64,000 nucleotides of DNA. It comes from Pseudoips prasinana. Lineage: Eukaryota > Arthropoda > Insecta > Lepidoptera > Nolidae. The stretch's first letter is position 1. Each line of letters starts with the position of its first letter. The stretch is from the NCBI GenBank assembly GCA_951640165.1, contig OX621266.1, forward strand, positions 2,480,001-2,544,000, given 5' to 3'. The notes under the pieces are model-generated. The model was not told the origin of the DNA. It was given only the letters and a program-made list of their open reading frames with translations, and made no database searches. The translations under genes and the position numbers were made by a program. Positions 41,906 to 52,544 of this stretch are shown here, piece after piece.

Positions 41906-42835
41906 GGAATAATTTGTTGTTAAAAAAAGGTAATCCAAAACTGATTCAATAAATCGCCACCAACAATTTAAGCAAACTCAAATTTTAAAAAATGAGTTTC
42001 TTATGCCATGTAGCTTAAAATGTCGTGGTCGTTGTCGTCTAAGTAAAGATTTAGCGTTTTATAAGATTTGTAACTTCTTTTTTTTGGTAAATTTTATAAC
42101 AAATTAAATAAACGAAATTTTAATCAAATTGGGATAAATGACGAATTTATCTAAAATTTGAGTTAGCGTGGTATAAATTGTTGGTGTCGAGATGATCGCA
42201 CCCAAAAAACATCATCTTAATTTTAGTGATCTACAAGTTCACAATTTTGTAACTAGATGGCGTTAATGTCGTTTCAGATCGCGGAACTTAATTGGCATAT
42301 CGGTTAAAATAAATTAATGCTTGAAATAAAAGGTAGTCCAAAACTGAATCAATAGATGATCGCCTATATCTCACCCAAAATATATGCACACATCTTAATT
42401 TTACCGCTTTACAAGTTAATATTTTTGTTAGTAGATGGCGTAATCATCGTTTTAGATCGCGCTATGGTTTCGTTCACAAAATGTCGCAACCTAATCTAAT
42501 GGGAGTTACCTTTGTGATTAATGCATCGTTGATTATTATTTTACTTTATTTAACTTACTTAAGGACAATTGATATGTATTCTTTGATTTTTGCTTGATGA
42601 TATCGGGTCCTTTTTGTAAATAACAGTAGCAAAGCAGTCTTTCATTTATTTCTTAGTAAGGTTATTTATAGGTTCGGTTTTATTCAATTTATATTGCTTA
42701 TTTGTTTTAAAAGTTATATTTTTTAGATTAATTTAGAAGTAAGTAGTTACATTGGTCATCATTCAAAATTGTCGCGGACAAAGTCGCGGGCACCAGCTAG
42801 TTATCTATATAAGGATGTATTTACAAAAGAAAAGT
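41906..42835. other. No gene; short inverted gcgggcacc motif
   Basis: AT-rich. Around 42770-42805 gtcgcggacaaagtcgcggg then caccagctagt is the reverse complement of the start of the 2842-3040 repeat, marking the end of a minus-strand copy. Confidence 0.5.
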
Positions 42836-42839
42836 AGTA

Positions 42840-42929
42840 TAAATTATCCGTTTTCCATAGTACACGGTCTGATTGGTGATTGGTCTTGGGATCAGATGGC
42901 CGTGTGTGAATAATGTCCTAGGATATTTA
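42840..42929 (+). mobile_element. SINE family A tail, plus
   Basis: ttatccgttttccatagtac through ggccgtgtgtgaataatgtc and aggatattta. Interrupted by an RTE end. Confidence 0.7.
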
Positions 42930-43100
42930 CATACATACATACATAGACTCACGCCTGCTTCCCAGAGGGGTAGGCAGAGACAACGGATTTCCATCTGTCA
43001 CGATCTTTGCACACGTCTTTTGCCTCGATTACTGGCATTATATTCTTCATACATGCTCGCCGGTTTAGGGTACTTCTGACTTGCCCTTTCTTGATATTAT
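42930..43100 (-). mobile_element. 5'-truncated RTE LINE 3' end, minus, with 10-bp TSD
   Basis: AGGATATTTA at 42920-42929 and 43101-43110 is the target duplication. On the minus strand the insert encodes CKDRDRWKSVVSAYPSGKQA then stop, and ends in (GTAT)n, as RTE 3' ends do. Confidence 0.8.
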
Positions 43101-43119
43101 AGGATATTTATTTATTTAT

Positions 43120-43300
43120 AACTAGCTGTGCCCCGCGGTGTTACCCGCGTTAAATTTTATAAATTTTCTTTGCTATAAACCTCACGGAGCCCGAGACCTT
43201 TCCAACGAATGCAAAACCGTGGAAATCGGTTCGTGCGTTCTGGAGTTATAGCGTCAGGAAGGAAAACCCGACTTATTTTTATATAGTAGATAAAATTATT
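43120..43300 (+). repeat. gccccgcggtgttacccgcg repeat
   Basis: Begins actagctgtgccccgcgg and includes 'aaatcggttcgtgcgttctggagttatagcgt'. A variant of the dispersed repeat listed at 2842-3040. Confidence 0.6.
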
Positions 43301-43994
43301 ACCTAATCTGTAGAATAGGCTTTCTAACTTTTCTTACTCAATATACAAATTATAGTTGGTCTCTGAACCGAGAGGTTGAAGAATATTTACAAAATTATTA
43401 TTCACTTGATCCTCCTGAGCCAAAAACGGAATAATTAACTGAAATTATAGCTATGTAATGTTGGCGGGGAATTACTGCCTTTTGCTTGTACATATATCTT
43501 TTATAATATATACGTCGGTAAGAAAAGCTCACCAATGTATTAATAGTGTTCCTATGTTTGTGTATGTTTGCTGTTTTAGACTCTCTTATAATTAACAATA
43601 GATAGTAGCTCTTATTATTCAATCACTTATAAAGTGTGAGCTTGATTTTTAAAATCTTACTTTCAGGTATATATTTTAACTTTTATTGCATTTTTTAACA
43701 TCTAGCATTATGAATCAATCAAAAATCAATAAAAGGCAATTTCATACTAATGAAAATACACAAATAAAACTGTTAGGCATATGCCCGTTAGCTCAAAAAT
43801 GGAAATTATGAATTTGATGGTCTGGAAGGTATCGAACTAGCACTATCTACCGACCGCGATAGATTCCGATGTAGAAGTTCCATCGGCTTATTTATGGGAA
43901 AAATGACTGATGGATTATAGACTTTTAATTTTTTTTGTCTATTGCATTAGCTTTATACATGAATGTATAAAGATCTACAATATCTGTACCTAAT
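43301..43994. other. No gene seen
   Basis: AT-rich with no assignable features. Confidence 0.5.
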
Positions 43995-44108
43995 GTACCT
44001 ATCTAATTATCTCTGCACCACCTTAAGGTTGACTGGGAGAATATTCCTTAGGCATTAAGTCCGACTTTGTACCTATATGTGCATAAAGTTTAAATAAATA
44101 AATAAAAT
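43995..44108 (+). mobile_element. Truncated LINE 3' end (same family as 26188-28282)
   Basis: 'tctctgcaccaccttaaggttgactggga', 'ttaggcattaagtccg' and gtgcataaagtt followed by (AAAT)n match 28170-28282 closely. Confidence 0.85.
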
Positions 44109-44392
44109 GTAGGAAGGTACTGTAAAAATATGTGTTTTGGTCGTTGTTGGGTCATTCGGAATTTTCCTTAGTATGAATATAGATAACGATATCCAACATA
44201 TAGAAGAGTAATGATAAATAATGTCTGCGAGTCTAACAAGTAGCTTATTACCGTGGTACAGCCCGAAGGCTACACGCTAACTCACAACCCATTTCTGAAA
44301 TCACTAAGAAGCTGTACTATACTACTTTCAATAGCCATCTAAGAGCATACGGATGCGGGGTTAATCTGTACACAAATGTAAATCTCCTCGAT

Positions 44393-44700
44393 TTATTCAC
44401 GTAGACTTTAAAAAATCGCTTGTAAATAGTCAGAACATGTTTGTAGTAATATAGTTGTATACATTATTATTTCTAGAAACATAGATATTTAGGTACACAT
44501 TGTATGAAAACATTTATAAAATTTATTTTATTATAGCAATGATATTTAGCTAGCTCGTATCAAGTCATTGTCAAGAGATTATGTTTAATTAACTAGTTTA
44601 AGTCTAATATTTTTACTACATATTGTCAATGGTTCTGTCTATATTAAGGTATTATTATTATGATGGACCTTGTGTTAATAACGACGGTCGTATATATTAC
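44393..44700 (-). mobile_element. CR1-like LINE 3' UTR copy, minus
   Basis: Reverse complement of ~12600-12910 (attcacgtagactttaaaaa ... gttaataacgacggtcg). Truncated earlier than the 37266 copy. Confidence 0.88.
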
Positions 44701-45709
44701 ACTTTTATACTAATTGCAGTTATTTAGAAATTAATTTTGGTTTTAACGTATTAATGATTTCTGTCCGCAACTTCGATTGTATGGTTCTGGCTGGATGATA
44801 TTGCCCTAAAGGGTTGGCGCTTTATCTACTCCTTTGAGTATTCCCTCATTTATGTTAGGCTCGGATTCCAGTCCTATTTAGCGCGACTATCTACGAGAAT
44901 TAATCAATCGACTGCTATCTCTTTATGAGTAAACCTAGCCTGCCGTGGACGTACCTTGGCGCCTAATGTAAGGCACCCTGGGAACGCGGGTATGCTGCTC
45001 CGGTGTCCACCTTTTACGTCATGTCTCAGATGTTCGAGATACCTACCCTGGGAAGCGACCGCTATGTGATATCTTAACCTATTAGGAACGAATAATGAAG
45101 ATGTTTATACCAATTTTATAAACTCTATGTGGCCCCTCACTTACTATAACGACTATCGTAGATGTCTTCATGACAACCGAGAGCTTAAGAGGATAGTCCC
45201 TTAACCGCTTGATTCAAAAAAAAGAACTACATTTTTACACAAAAATGGTTCTGTGAAGAAACCCTCGACTTTTAACGCTTAGGCTTGAACGGCCTATATA
45301 CAGCACTGGTACACAGAGGACATTCGCCAAAAACAAACGGGGAAGAACCTTCCGAAGAATTAGGCAATTTATAACATATGATTAAGGATAAATAAAGAAT
45401 TTGTAAAGGATAAATAAAATAAATCGTGTGTTAAAAAAAGTTCTAATAATTATTTTAAGGATTTTATTTAAATTAATTCCATAGCCAGTTTTAAAAGTTA
45501 AGAATAGCTTCTGAAATTTCGTTACCGAAAATAATTGACATGATTTACCAACGAACAACTTCACTAAAACAACGACGATGCCATTTTACGCCAGAAAGTA
45601 AAGGCATAAGTTATTATTATTTACTTAATTAAAACCAGCTAAGCATTGAAAGACATTTTTATGAGCAGATATTTAAGTTCACAAACATAATATGAGGTCC
45701 CAATTCGCA

Positions 45710-45710
<1 letters not shown>
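44701..45710. other. No gene; one shared repeat block
   Basis: 44930-45020 (cctgccgtggacgtaccttggcgcct...gcgggtatgctgctccg) matches 51860-51935, so a dispersed repeat is present. The rest is AT-rich without genes. Confidence 0.45.

Positions 45711-45742
<32 letters not shown>
45711..45742 (-). terminator. CR1-type LINE 3' end, (GATT)n tail
   Basis: On the minus strand the UTR ends acaaataataaatgattgattg... with about seven GATT-type repeats. Short microsatellite termini replace poly(A) in CR1-type LINEs. Confidence 0.8.
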
Positions 45743-45744
<2 letters not shown>

Positions 45745-45956
45745 TATTATTTGTAAAACATAGGTACAAAAAAAAATACAGATCTTAAAGTAAATTACAG
45801 TGCGCTATGCTTTGTCTATTTTAAGACATACAAATGATTCAAAAGTAGTTTTAAAGTTCACAGTAAATTATTTTAACAATGTCAAAAAATTCAGTATATA
45901 AATCAAAGAAATCATAAAATATATTTTTAGAATTTATTTATTTATTTATTTGAATA

Positions 45957-48896
45957 TTAAAAAATGTCAAAAACTTTATCTTTTAAGAAATCGTCAACCG
46001 TGTAATAACACTTATCAATTAAGATTTTTTGCAATGTTTTCTTGAACTTGTGAACAGGTAATTTTTTTATCTGATCTGGTATTCTATTATATATTCTTGG
46101 AGCGATGCCAAAGAAGCTTTTATACATTAGTGCCGTTTTACATTTTGTATGACATAATTGATTTAAATATTTAGTACGCATAGGAGTTTTTCTACCATCT
46201 GATAATTTAACAAATAGGTGTAAATTAGTCCTTACAAATAATGCTGTTTCTAAAATGTACAATGATGGCAGTGTGAGTAGTTTAAAAGATCTGAAGAAAG
46301 GTACACAACTATCAGTTATTTTAATATTACACATTGCCCTTATGCATCGCTTTTGCATTTTGAAAACCAGATCTCTATTAGTGGACTGCCCCCAAAAAAT
46401 AAGTCCATATCGTAAAACTGAACCGACTAGTCCATGATAAGCTGTTAATAAAGTTTGAACATTTACTTTTTTTGACAACTGGGAGAGTGCATATGCAGAT
46501 TGGCTGAGTCGTTTACATAATTCTTCTGTATGCGGCTTCCAAGTGAGTTTATTGTCAATCGTAATACCCAAGAATTTGACATGTCTAACCTCTTCTATTT
46601 CATTACACCGGTATGAAATATTTACAGTAGGGCTTTCTCGCCGCTGATAAAAATGCATTACTTTCGTCTTATTCAGGTTTATAATGAGATTATTATTATT
46701 GAGCCAGTCAATGATTTCAGATAGAGAATTGTTAATATCATTTTGGTAATTCTGTGGATTATCGCATTCAATTATGGCAGTACTGTCGTCTGCGAATAGG
46801 ACCATTTTTTGACGTGTGGCTTTTGGAAGATCGTTGATGTATATTAAAAATAGCAACGGCCCTAAGACGCTTCCTTGTGGCACGCCATAATTTATACGTC
46901 TTGGTTCAGATTTATAACTTGTAACCAGTTTAGTCTTAGGACAAATTCTAGTAACCTCTGTGCACTGATATCTGTCACTTAGATACGATTCCAGTAGTTT
47001 CAGGACATTTCCTCTGATACCGTAACTATGAAGTTTTTGTAGTAAGATCTTATGGTCTACATAGTCGAATGCCTTAGTCATGTCTGTGTAGATGGCGCAA
47101 ATGGGATTTCTTTTATCTACTGAAGATATGATTCGAGATATTAATTCAAACATTGCCATATTAATTGTTGTATTTTTTCTAAATCCCTTTTGTTCGTTGC
47201 AGAATAATTCATACTTTTCAAAATATACGTAAAGAGACTGATAAATTATTTTCTCTATTAATTTTGACATTATTGGGATTTTTGCAATTGGCCTATAGTT
47301 TTTAATATTTGTTTTATCATCTCTTTTATGTATTGGCTTAATAATTACACTTTTGAGACTATTTGGGAATACGCCCTCGGTAATACACAAATTGATAATA
47401 TGAGTCAGTGGTGGTGCCACTACGTCCTTTACGTATTTTATTACTTTAGTGGACACACCGTCGTAACCAACAGTACTTGTGTTCTTAAGACTATTAATCA
47501 TTTGAATTATGTCATGGTTTGATACAGGCAACATAAATAATGAATTTGATGTTATATTATCAAGGTTGTGGTTATCATTATGTGGAATGTCACTTTTCAT
47601 ATTTATTTCAATGTCATCAATAAAATGATTATTAAATTCATTCGCAATGTCGATAGGATTCTTAATGAGAATATCATTTATTTTTATTGTCAAAATGGAT
47701 TCTTCTGGGAAGCATGATTTGCAGTTATTAATTATTTTCCAAGCAGCTTTAGCTTTATTTGCAGATGTATTAATATAATGGTTATTCCGTGCTTTTTGAG
47801 TCAGTTTTAATATTCTTTTATAAAGTTTAGTGTAATTTTTTAAAATTTGTTTATTCTTACGGTTAGGGTTAAAACGGTACGTCCAAAGTAGCTGCCTTTG
47901 TTTTTGGCTGCACATTTTTATGCCACGAGAGATCCATTTTATCGGTTTGTTACATTTGATAGTTATGATTTTATTAGGGAAACACAGTTTATATAAAAGC
48001 AGAAAATACTCCATAAAGTTGTCATAAGATTCGTTAGCATCGTCGGTGTTGAATACTTGTGCAAATGACAGACATTCTAAATAAGATTTAAATTTTAATA
48101 AATTTTCGCGTGATATTTCTTGTTTTTCAATTTTCCAAGATTTTAGAAGACTAGTTTTTTTAGTGGGAATTTTTAGTAACTGTGACGTGTGGTCTGAAAG
48201 AACTAAATCTATTATTTGTGCTGTCCATCCCTTTTGAAAATTGTGAGCAAAATTATCTATACATGTACTACTGCTTAATCTAGTGGGCATGTAAAGTGCT
48301 AGCTTTAAATTATACTGCAAAAGAAAAGATTCTAATTCTAGGGTAATTTTGTTTTTCTTTAGCACGTCAATATTGAAATCGCCGGTTAAGATTACTTTCT
48401 TCTTTGCAAAATTAATTTTAGTAAATATATGATACAGTTTTTCATAAAATATTGAATAATTATGCTTAGGCACCCTGTATATACAAATAATAATAATATT
48501 ATGCGGTATTATTTCTATTGCACAGCATTCAAACACTCCTGAAACGGATTGTTTTGATATATCAGATATCTCTCTATACAAATAACCTGCCTTGACAAAA
48601 ATACATGTGCCTCCTCGCTTTATATTTCTTGAGAAGTGTGCTGCTAGACGATAATTGGGTATGTATAGTAAATGTTCATTACCTGATTCTACAAAAGTTT
48701 CTGTAATACAGATGATATCTACGTTCGTTCCTTTATATGACAGCTCGTCTAATTTTACCAGTAGGGCATCCGATTTATTAATTAGACCTTCAATGTTTTG
48801 ATGCAAAATATTGAGATAATTATAGAAAAAACCGAGATTCTTCTTGTGTTTGGGTGTCTGATAAGTAGAACGATTGGTCCTTTTGGAAGCAGTCAA
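45957..48896 (-). CDS. CR1-type LINE ORF2: endonuclease-reverse transcriptase
   Basis: 979 aa without stops. EEP endonuclease at ~25-240: LHQNIEGL, CITETFV, YRVP, LTGDFNID and VLSDHTSQLL carry the expected N, E, D-N and SDH residues. RT at ~500-760: YRPIAKIPIMSKL, KGFRKN, TDMTKAFD, GVPQGSVLGPLLFLIYINDL, FADDS (~700). C-terminal connection: LGITIDNKLTWKPHTEEL, VLRYGLIFWG, YNRIPDQIKKLPVHKFKKTL. All catalytic motifs that I can read are present. The protein would carry out target-primed reverse transcription. It overlaps the ORF1 end by 77 nt, so downstream initiation or reinitiation may be used. Confidence 0.92.
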   Translation of the reverse strand: MTASKRTNRSTYQTPKHKKNLGFFYNYLNILHQNIEGLINKSDALLVKLDELSYKGTNVDIICITETFVESGNEHLLYIPNYRLAAHFSRNIKRGGTCIFVKAGYLYREISDISKQSVSGVFECCAIEIIPHNIIIICIYRVPKHNYSIFYEKLYHIFTKINFAKKKVILTGDFNIDVLKKNKITLELESFLLQYNLKLALYMPTRLSSSTCIDNFAHNFQKGWTAQIIDLVLSDHTSQLLKIPTKKTSLLKSWKIEKQEISRENLLKFKSYLECLSFAQVFNTDDANESYDNFMEYFLLLYKLCFPNKIITIKCNKPIKWISRGIKMCSQKQRQLLWTYRFNPNRKNKQILKNYTKLYKRILKLTQKARNNHYINTSANKAKAAWKIINNCKSCFPEESILTIKINDILIKNPIDIANEFNNHFIDDIEINMKSDIPHNDNHNLDNITSNSLFMLPVSNHDIIQMINSLKNTSTVGYDGVSTKVIKYVKDVVAPPLTHIINLCITEGVFPNSLKSVIIKPIHKRDDKTNIKNYRPIAKIPIMSKLIEKIIYQSLYVYFEKYELFCNEQKGFRKNTTINMAMFELISRIISSVDKRNPICAIYTDMTKAFDYVDHKILLQKLHSYGIRGNVLKLLESYLSDRYQCTEVTRICPKTKLVTSYKSEPRRINYGVPQGSVLGPLLFLIYINDLPKATRQKMVLFADDSTAIIECDNPQNYQNDINNSLSEIIDWLNNNNLIINLNKTKVMHFYQRRESPTVNISYRCNEIEEVRHVKFLGITIDNKLTWKPHTEELCKRLSQSAYALSQLSKKVNVQTLLTAYHGLVGSVLRYGLIFWGQSTNRDLVFKMQKRCIRAMCNIKITDSCVPFFRSFKLLTLPSLYILETALFVRTNLHLFVKLSDGRKTPMRTKYLNQLCHTKCKTALMYKSFFGIAPRIYNRIPDQIKKLPVHKFKKTLQKILIDKCYYTVDDFLKDKVFDIF

Positions 48897-50001
48897 CCTC
48901 TATTTGATCTGTTTTCAATGTGCTTACATACAAAATAAGATCTACCAAATCTGATAATACAATTCTTAAGCCTTTATAATTTAGATTTCCAGATAAATTA
49001 TATGTTTCATGAGTGTATGGCAAATTATAATTAGAGTCTAAAACATACGCATAATTACATGTTTCCACATCTAGACACAGCAAGTTGTTAAAGATATCCA
49101 CTCGGCTATTAAACATTACATTTGTTTTCTCCATATATTTAAATGTCGGTAGGCATATTATAAAATTAGTGTGTTGTAATGGCATAAGCATTTCGCGGAC
49201 ATATGTAACAAGTTCTATATAATTATGTGTTCTTCGGAAATCTTCTTCACCAATATAAATGATACAGAAGTCAGAGTATGTGAAGTTTGCTACTTTTTTA
49301 TCAATACCGTTCAATAAAACCTTCAAACCACATTTAGGCATACGGTAATGACATATTTCACTATTATGTAAATGAATATTTTCAATTATGTCATATAACC
49401 TATTGGAAGTTTCGCTACTTATCATGTATACTTGGTGCTTTGGAGAGGATGGCGGCACTGGTGTTGGATTATTTTGATAACTATCTTGTGACATTTTATT
49501 GGTAGCGTTCGAGGCAATTAGGTTGGCATTTTCACTACTAATTTCTTTTTCTGCACTCATTAATTTTTCATTAATTAATTTTTGTTTCTGTTTGTTTATG
49601 GAAGCGTAACAGTCAGAAACTAGAGTATGTGAGTTACTGGTCTTGTTTTCCATAGAACTAATTTTATTTCTCTTTGGTGTTTGTGTTTTCCTCTTTATGG
49701 GGCTACTGGTGACTCTTTTAAACATTTCATTTTTCTTGAGTAAGTCGGCATTTGTTAGTTTCAGGGAACTATTTTCTAAAGATAATATTTCTATTTCTTG
49801 GTTAGCGCTGTTTAATTGAGACCTAAGGTTTTCAATCTCAGTTTTTAAAATGTTTATTTGCTTATCCTCCTCGTCTTCAGACATTCCCGGCATACTGATT
49901 ATAGTGCCATCTAATGTTTGAGAAATAATTTCACTAGTGTCGTTATTCGGTTCTGATATAGTACGTGTCCTACGGAATGTGATGTTTTCTAGGAAGTTCA
50001 T
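48820..50001 (-). CDS. CR1-type LINE ORF1: coiled coil plus SGNH-hydrolase-like domain
   Basis: 393 aa, intact. Residues ~48-98 form a long coiled coil (INILKTEIENLRSQLNSANQ and following heptads). A basic Ser/Thr linker follows (KRKTQTPKRNK). From ~190 the order VYMISSETSNRLYDII - YSDFCIIYIGEEDF - NFIICLPTF - NSRVDIFNNLL - GNLNYKGLRIVLSDL mirrors the SGNH-hydrolase blocks of CR1/L2 esterase ORF1 proteins. The nucleophile block (GDS), the GxND block and the final DxxH all look altered (SET, GEED, NLN), so it is probably non-catalytic. Clade and fold are inferred from motif order only. It likely binds element RNA. Confidence 0.72.
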   Translation of the reverse strand: MNFLENITFRRTRTISEPNNDTSEIISQTLDGTIISMPGMSEDEEDKQINILKTEIENLRSQLNSANQEIEILSLENSSLKLTNADLLKKNEMFKRVTSSPIKRKTQTPKRNKISSMENKTSNSHTLVSDCYASINKQKQKLINEKLMSAEKEISSENANLIASNATNKMSQDSYQNNPTPVPPSSPKHQVYMISSETSNRLYDIIENIHLHNSEICHYRMPKCGLKVLLNGIDKKVANFTYSDFCIIYIGEEDFRRTHNYIELVTYVREMLMPLQHTNFIICLPTFKYMEKTNVMFNSRVDIFNNLLCLDVETCNYAYVLDSNYNLPYTHETYNLSGNLNYKGLRIVLSDLVDLILYVSTLKTDQIEVDCFQKDQSFYLSDTQTQEESRFFL

Positions 50002-50034
50002 GATGAAATATAAATTCTTACAAAAAGTCTCTCA

Positions 50035-50115
50035 TCAATTGTCGGATTTGAACATGGAATCACGCGGTACAGCGCCAGTACTTACACCGCTTAGCCACCT
50101 GAGCTATTGACTTTC
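50035..50115 (-). promoter_or_regulatory. tRNA-like segment upstream of CR1 ORF1
   Basis: On the minus strand gtcaatagctcaggtggctaagcggtg resembles a pol III A box and catgttcaaatccg a B box, ~45 bp apart. No good T stem forms, so it is not a working tRNA. It could be an internal promoter of the LINE or a SINE/tRNA remnant into which the LINE inserted. Confidence 0.45.
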
Positions 50116-50120
50116 CGTTC

Positions 50121-51055
50121 TAATCTTGCGATCTTAATGTGTCTTAGTACAGTAAATTCTTGTTATTGCGATAGATGTCGCTTTTTTCAATATCGATTTA
50201 TGTTAGCACAGTGGCAACATGAGTGGTTTATGAGGTTTCAGTTAGATGGCGTTGAGTTGTCTTAACTTCTTATCACGTAGGTGCGTGGTATTTGAATAAA
50301 AAACGACTTTTTTCCAGTACTAAATTTGTTAAGAGCACTGTTTTTTTTATTATCACTGTTTATAAATAGTTTATAATGTACTTATTTTGTACGTTATTGA
50401 CTAACAGTTAGATGTATACACTGGTAGCACTGTAGCATTGAGATTATAGAGTATTTTAGTCCAAAATTTGTATAATTTTAAAATCAATGTTTTTATAGTC
50501 ACTCGGCAGTTCTAATCGATGATAACACTCTCACTGTTTGTTTACGATGCTAGTTTCACTTTTATGGAAAAATCACTGTTAAAATATTAGGTTTCCTATT
50601 TTTACGAATTATTTAATTACGAGCACAATCGCTTGCGTATTTGACCACTCACACCAAAATACTCACTTCGCTCTGAGAGTGGTGTTAACAAGCCACTTAA
50701 CGTTTTCGTTCGCAGCGGCGCAAGTGTCACAGCGACGCAAGTGTCACGCTAAGTGAGCACAAGACGGTTTGCCGTTCTCCATTTATTTCTGAAAAATGTC
50801 TCACAATAAAAAGGTAATTTATGGTCGGTAAGTATTTCCGAATCATTTCCGAGGAACCGCTTAAAGCCCATTGTAGGCTATTCCGAGCTTATGTCCCCCT
50901 GGCTCCGTGCCGCCGTAATACGACTTCCAACATTTCCAATATTAGAACACGTTTTAGCAACAGCTAAGTACGTACGGCATATCTTTTGTACCACGAAATT
51001 AGTCGTGTGTTGGCATAGACTTATTTTTAAAAATTGTTCGGTATTGTTTAATTAT
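50121..51055. other. No confirmed gene
   Basis: AT-rich except for a GC-richer patch at 50690-50830 with a repeated gcaagtgtcac word. atgtctcacaataaaaag at 50797 is followed by tttatggtcg and a consensus donor (gtaagtatt, from 50830); it might be a short first exon, but nothing else supports it. Confidence 0.4.
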
Positions 51056-51108
51056 ATACAGGGTGATCGAGGAGTTGACGTTCAAACGCAAAATTTAGAT
51101 ACTTTATG

Positions 51109-51350
51109 ATGATAGTATCTTCACCAATCTGTCTGTGCTCAACTTCCAGTAACGAATATGAACAAACTGCTCACCACATCCTTTGGGAGTGTGATCTCTG
51201 GCAAAATCAGCGAGATATTATGTTAAACAGCTTGCAGCCAATATCTGGAGTAGTTTATTATACGGATCTTGTGGCAACAAGGAACAACTTCCGTGCGTTT
51301 AAACGCTTTTGCCATACCTACTATTGGAATCAAATATAACAGCTCACTTA
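51109..51350 (+). pseudogene. LINE ORF2 C-terminal fragment
   Basis: The frame includes CSTSSNEYEQTAHHILWECDLW, a Cys/His finger, then RDIMLNSL and YYTDLVATRNNFRAFKRFCHTYYW. This is the C-terminal layout of R1/I/LOA-group ORF2 proteins. RT and RNase H are absent. Confidence 0.7.
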
Positions 51351-51668
51351 GGACCCCTAAATAGATCCGCGGTGCTTTTGCAGCTGGCTTCTCTTGTTGC
51401 AAATCTCTCATTTTATGAGGCTATAGCCTGTTTACATCATTCTGTCACCCGCTTTGCTCTGGAGGGAAGTGGAAGTATTCATTTTCTGACTCCTCCTTTT
51501 TCTCTTTGTGATTAAACTCGTTGCGGGATCCAAGACAGTTAAAGCGATTCCCCGGGACATGCCTGAGCTTCACCGCTCAGTGTCATTTCATTGTGTGCCA
51601 CTGTTGATCCTGGCTTACAGGAATTGCAGTTGTGGGTAAGAGGGAGGGACTAGCCCGTATAAAAAAAA
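51109..51668 (+). mobile_element. 5'-truncated LINE 3' end with 10-bp TSD
   Basis: ATACTTTATG is present at 51099-51108 and 51669-51678. The insert ends in about nine A residues. It carries a C-terminal coding fragment, then a 3' UTR shared with 18321-18503. Confidence 0.88.
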
Positions 51669-51994
51669 ATACTTTATGCTGAGGAGTATCCGAAACACCC
51701 CCATGTATGTTCTACGATTATGCGTAGTTTTCGAGATATAATTTTTTTATGACTTTTTTCGTAAATTTTATCTTTTTTTGGTAAGACAGGGGGAATGCTT
51801 ATGCATGCCACCCGCAAAAAGTGTCTCCGGGTGGGTATGTCGGACTCGCACCGACTAAAACTTACCTGCCGTTGACTTCTCTTGGCGCCTGATGGTAGGT
51901 GCCCCGGGATCGCGGGTATGCTGCTTCGATGCCCCTCATATTAATTAAGTGTCAAAATTTTACGTTTGAACGTCAACTCTTCGGCCACTTTGTA

Positions 51995-52544
51995 TATTTG
52001 GGCATAGTTTTTGTAATATTATTTAAAGCAAATATTAATTTTGGTGTTAATTGAAAGCAACCGATGTAATAAAAATAATAATCGTGTTAGCAGCAACCCC
52101 AGAAATGTTAATGCAATTAGTATATTTTTGCGAAATGTATTACTTTTTCTAAAAGTTTCTTGGGCGTTTGTAGAATTTTAGAAGGCTTCCAAACGTATTT
52201 ATAACATTAAAATTTTTCCTTAAAAACACAGTTAGGTATGAGTTTAATTTTAACCGTATTTTCATTACCCTCGTACAACTTCGCTACCCTCTTAAAATAA
52301 CAAAGAGTTGAATCAATTAAATTTGCTTTCTGTCCAAACCGTAACTCGGGAATATTCGGGATTTCGTTCAATCTTCTAGTTCTCGAGATAATTAACTTTA
52401 AACGGAATTCTGGAAGCGAAGTCTCAAGTTTACAGCGGTTTCACTTTATAAAATGAAATCTTGTGTTATAATAATAAGTTAGTACCTTAGCAGTAGAAAA
52501 GGTTGACAAATACTTTTTGATGGTCTTAAAACTGTAAACAGAAT
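51995..52544. other. No gene seen
   Basis: AT-rich, nothing assignable. Confidence 0.5.

Larger units (their letters stand above)
45711..50120 (-). mobile_element. Near-intact CR1-type LINE, minus
   Basis: ORF1 (48820-50001) and ORF2 (45957-48896) are both open and overlap by 77 nt in different frames. The 3' end is a (GATT)n run. The 5' end is not certain and is placed after a tRNA-like segment upstream of ORF1. With both ORFs complete this copy is a candidate for recent or current activity. Confidence 0.82.
51057..51994. mobile_element. TA-flanked MITE split by a LINE end
   Basis: Terminal inverted repeats of ~38 bp: acagggtgatcgaggagttg... at the left and ...aactcttcggccactttgt at the right, each bordered by TATA. 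A 570-bp LINE insertion (with duplication) lies inside, so the original MITE was ~370 bp. TA targets suggest a Tc1/mariner-like source. Confidence 0.7.

Noticed and set aside
45711..45742. AATC repeat as a free microsatellite
   Set aside because: It is the exact 3' terminus of the CR1-type LINE and is annotated as such.
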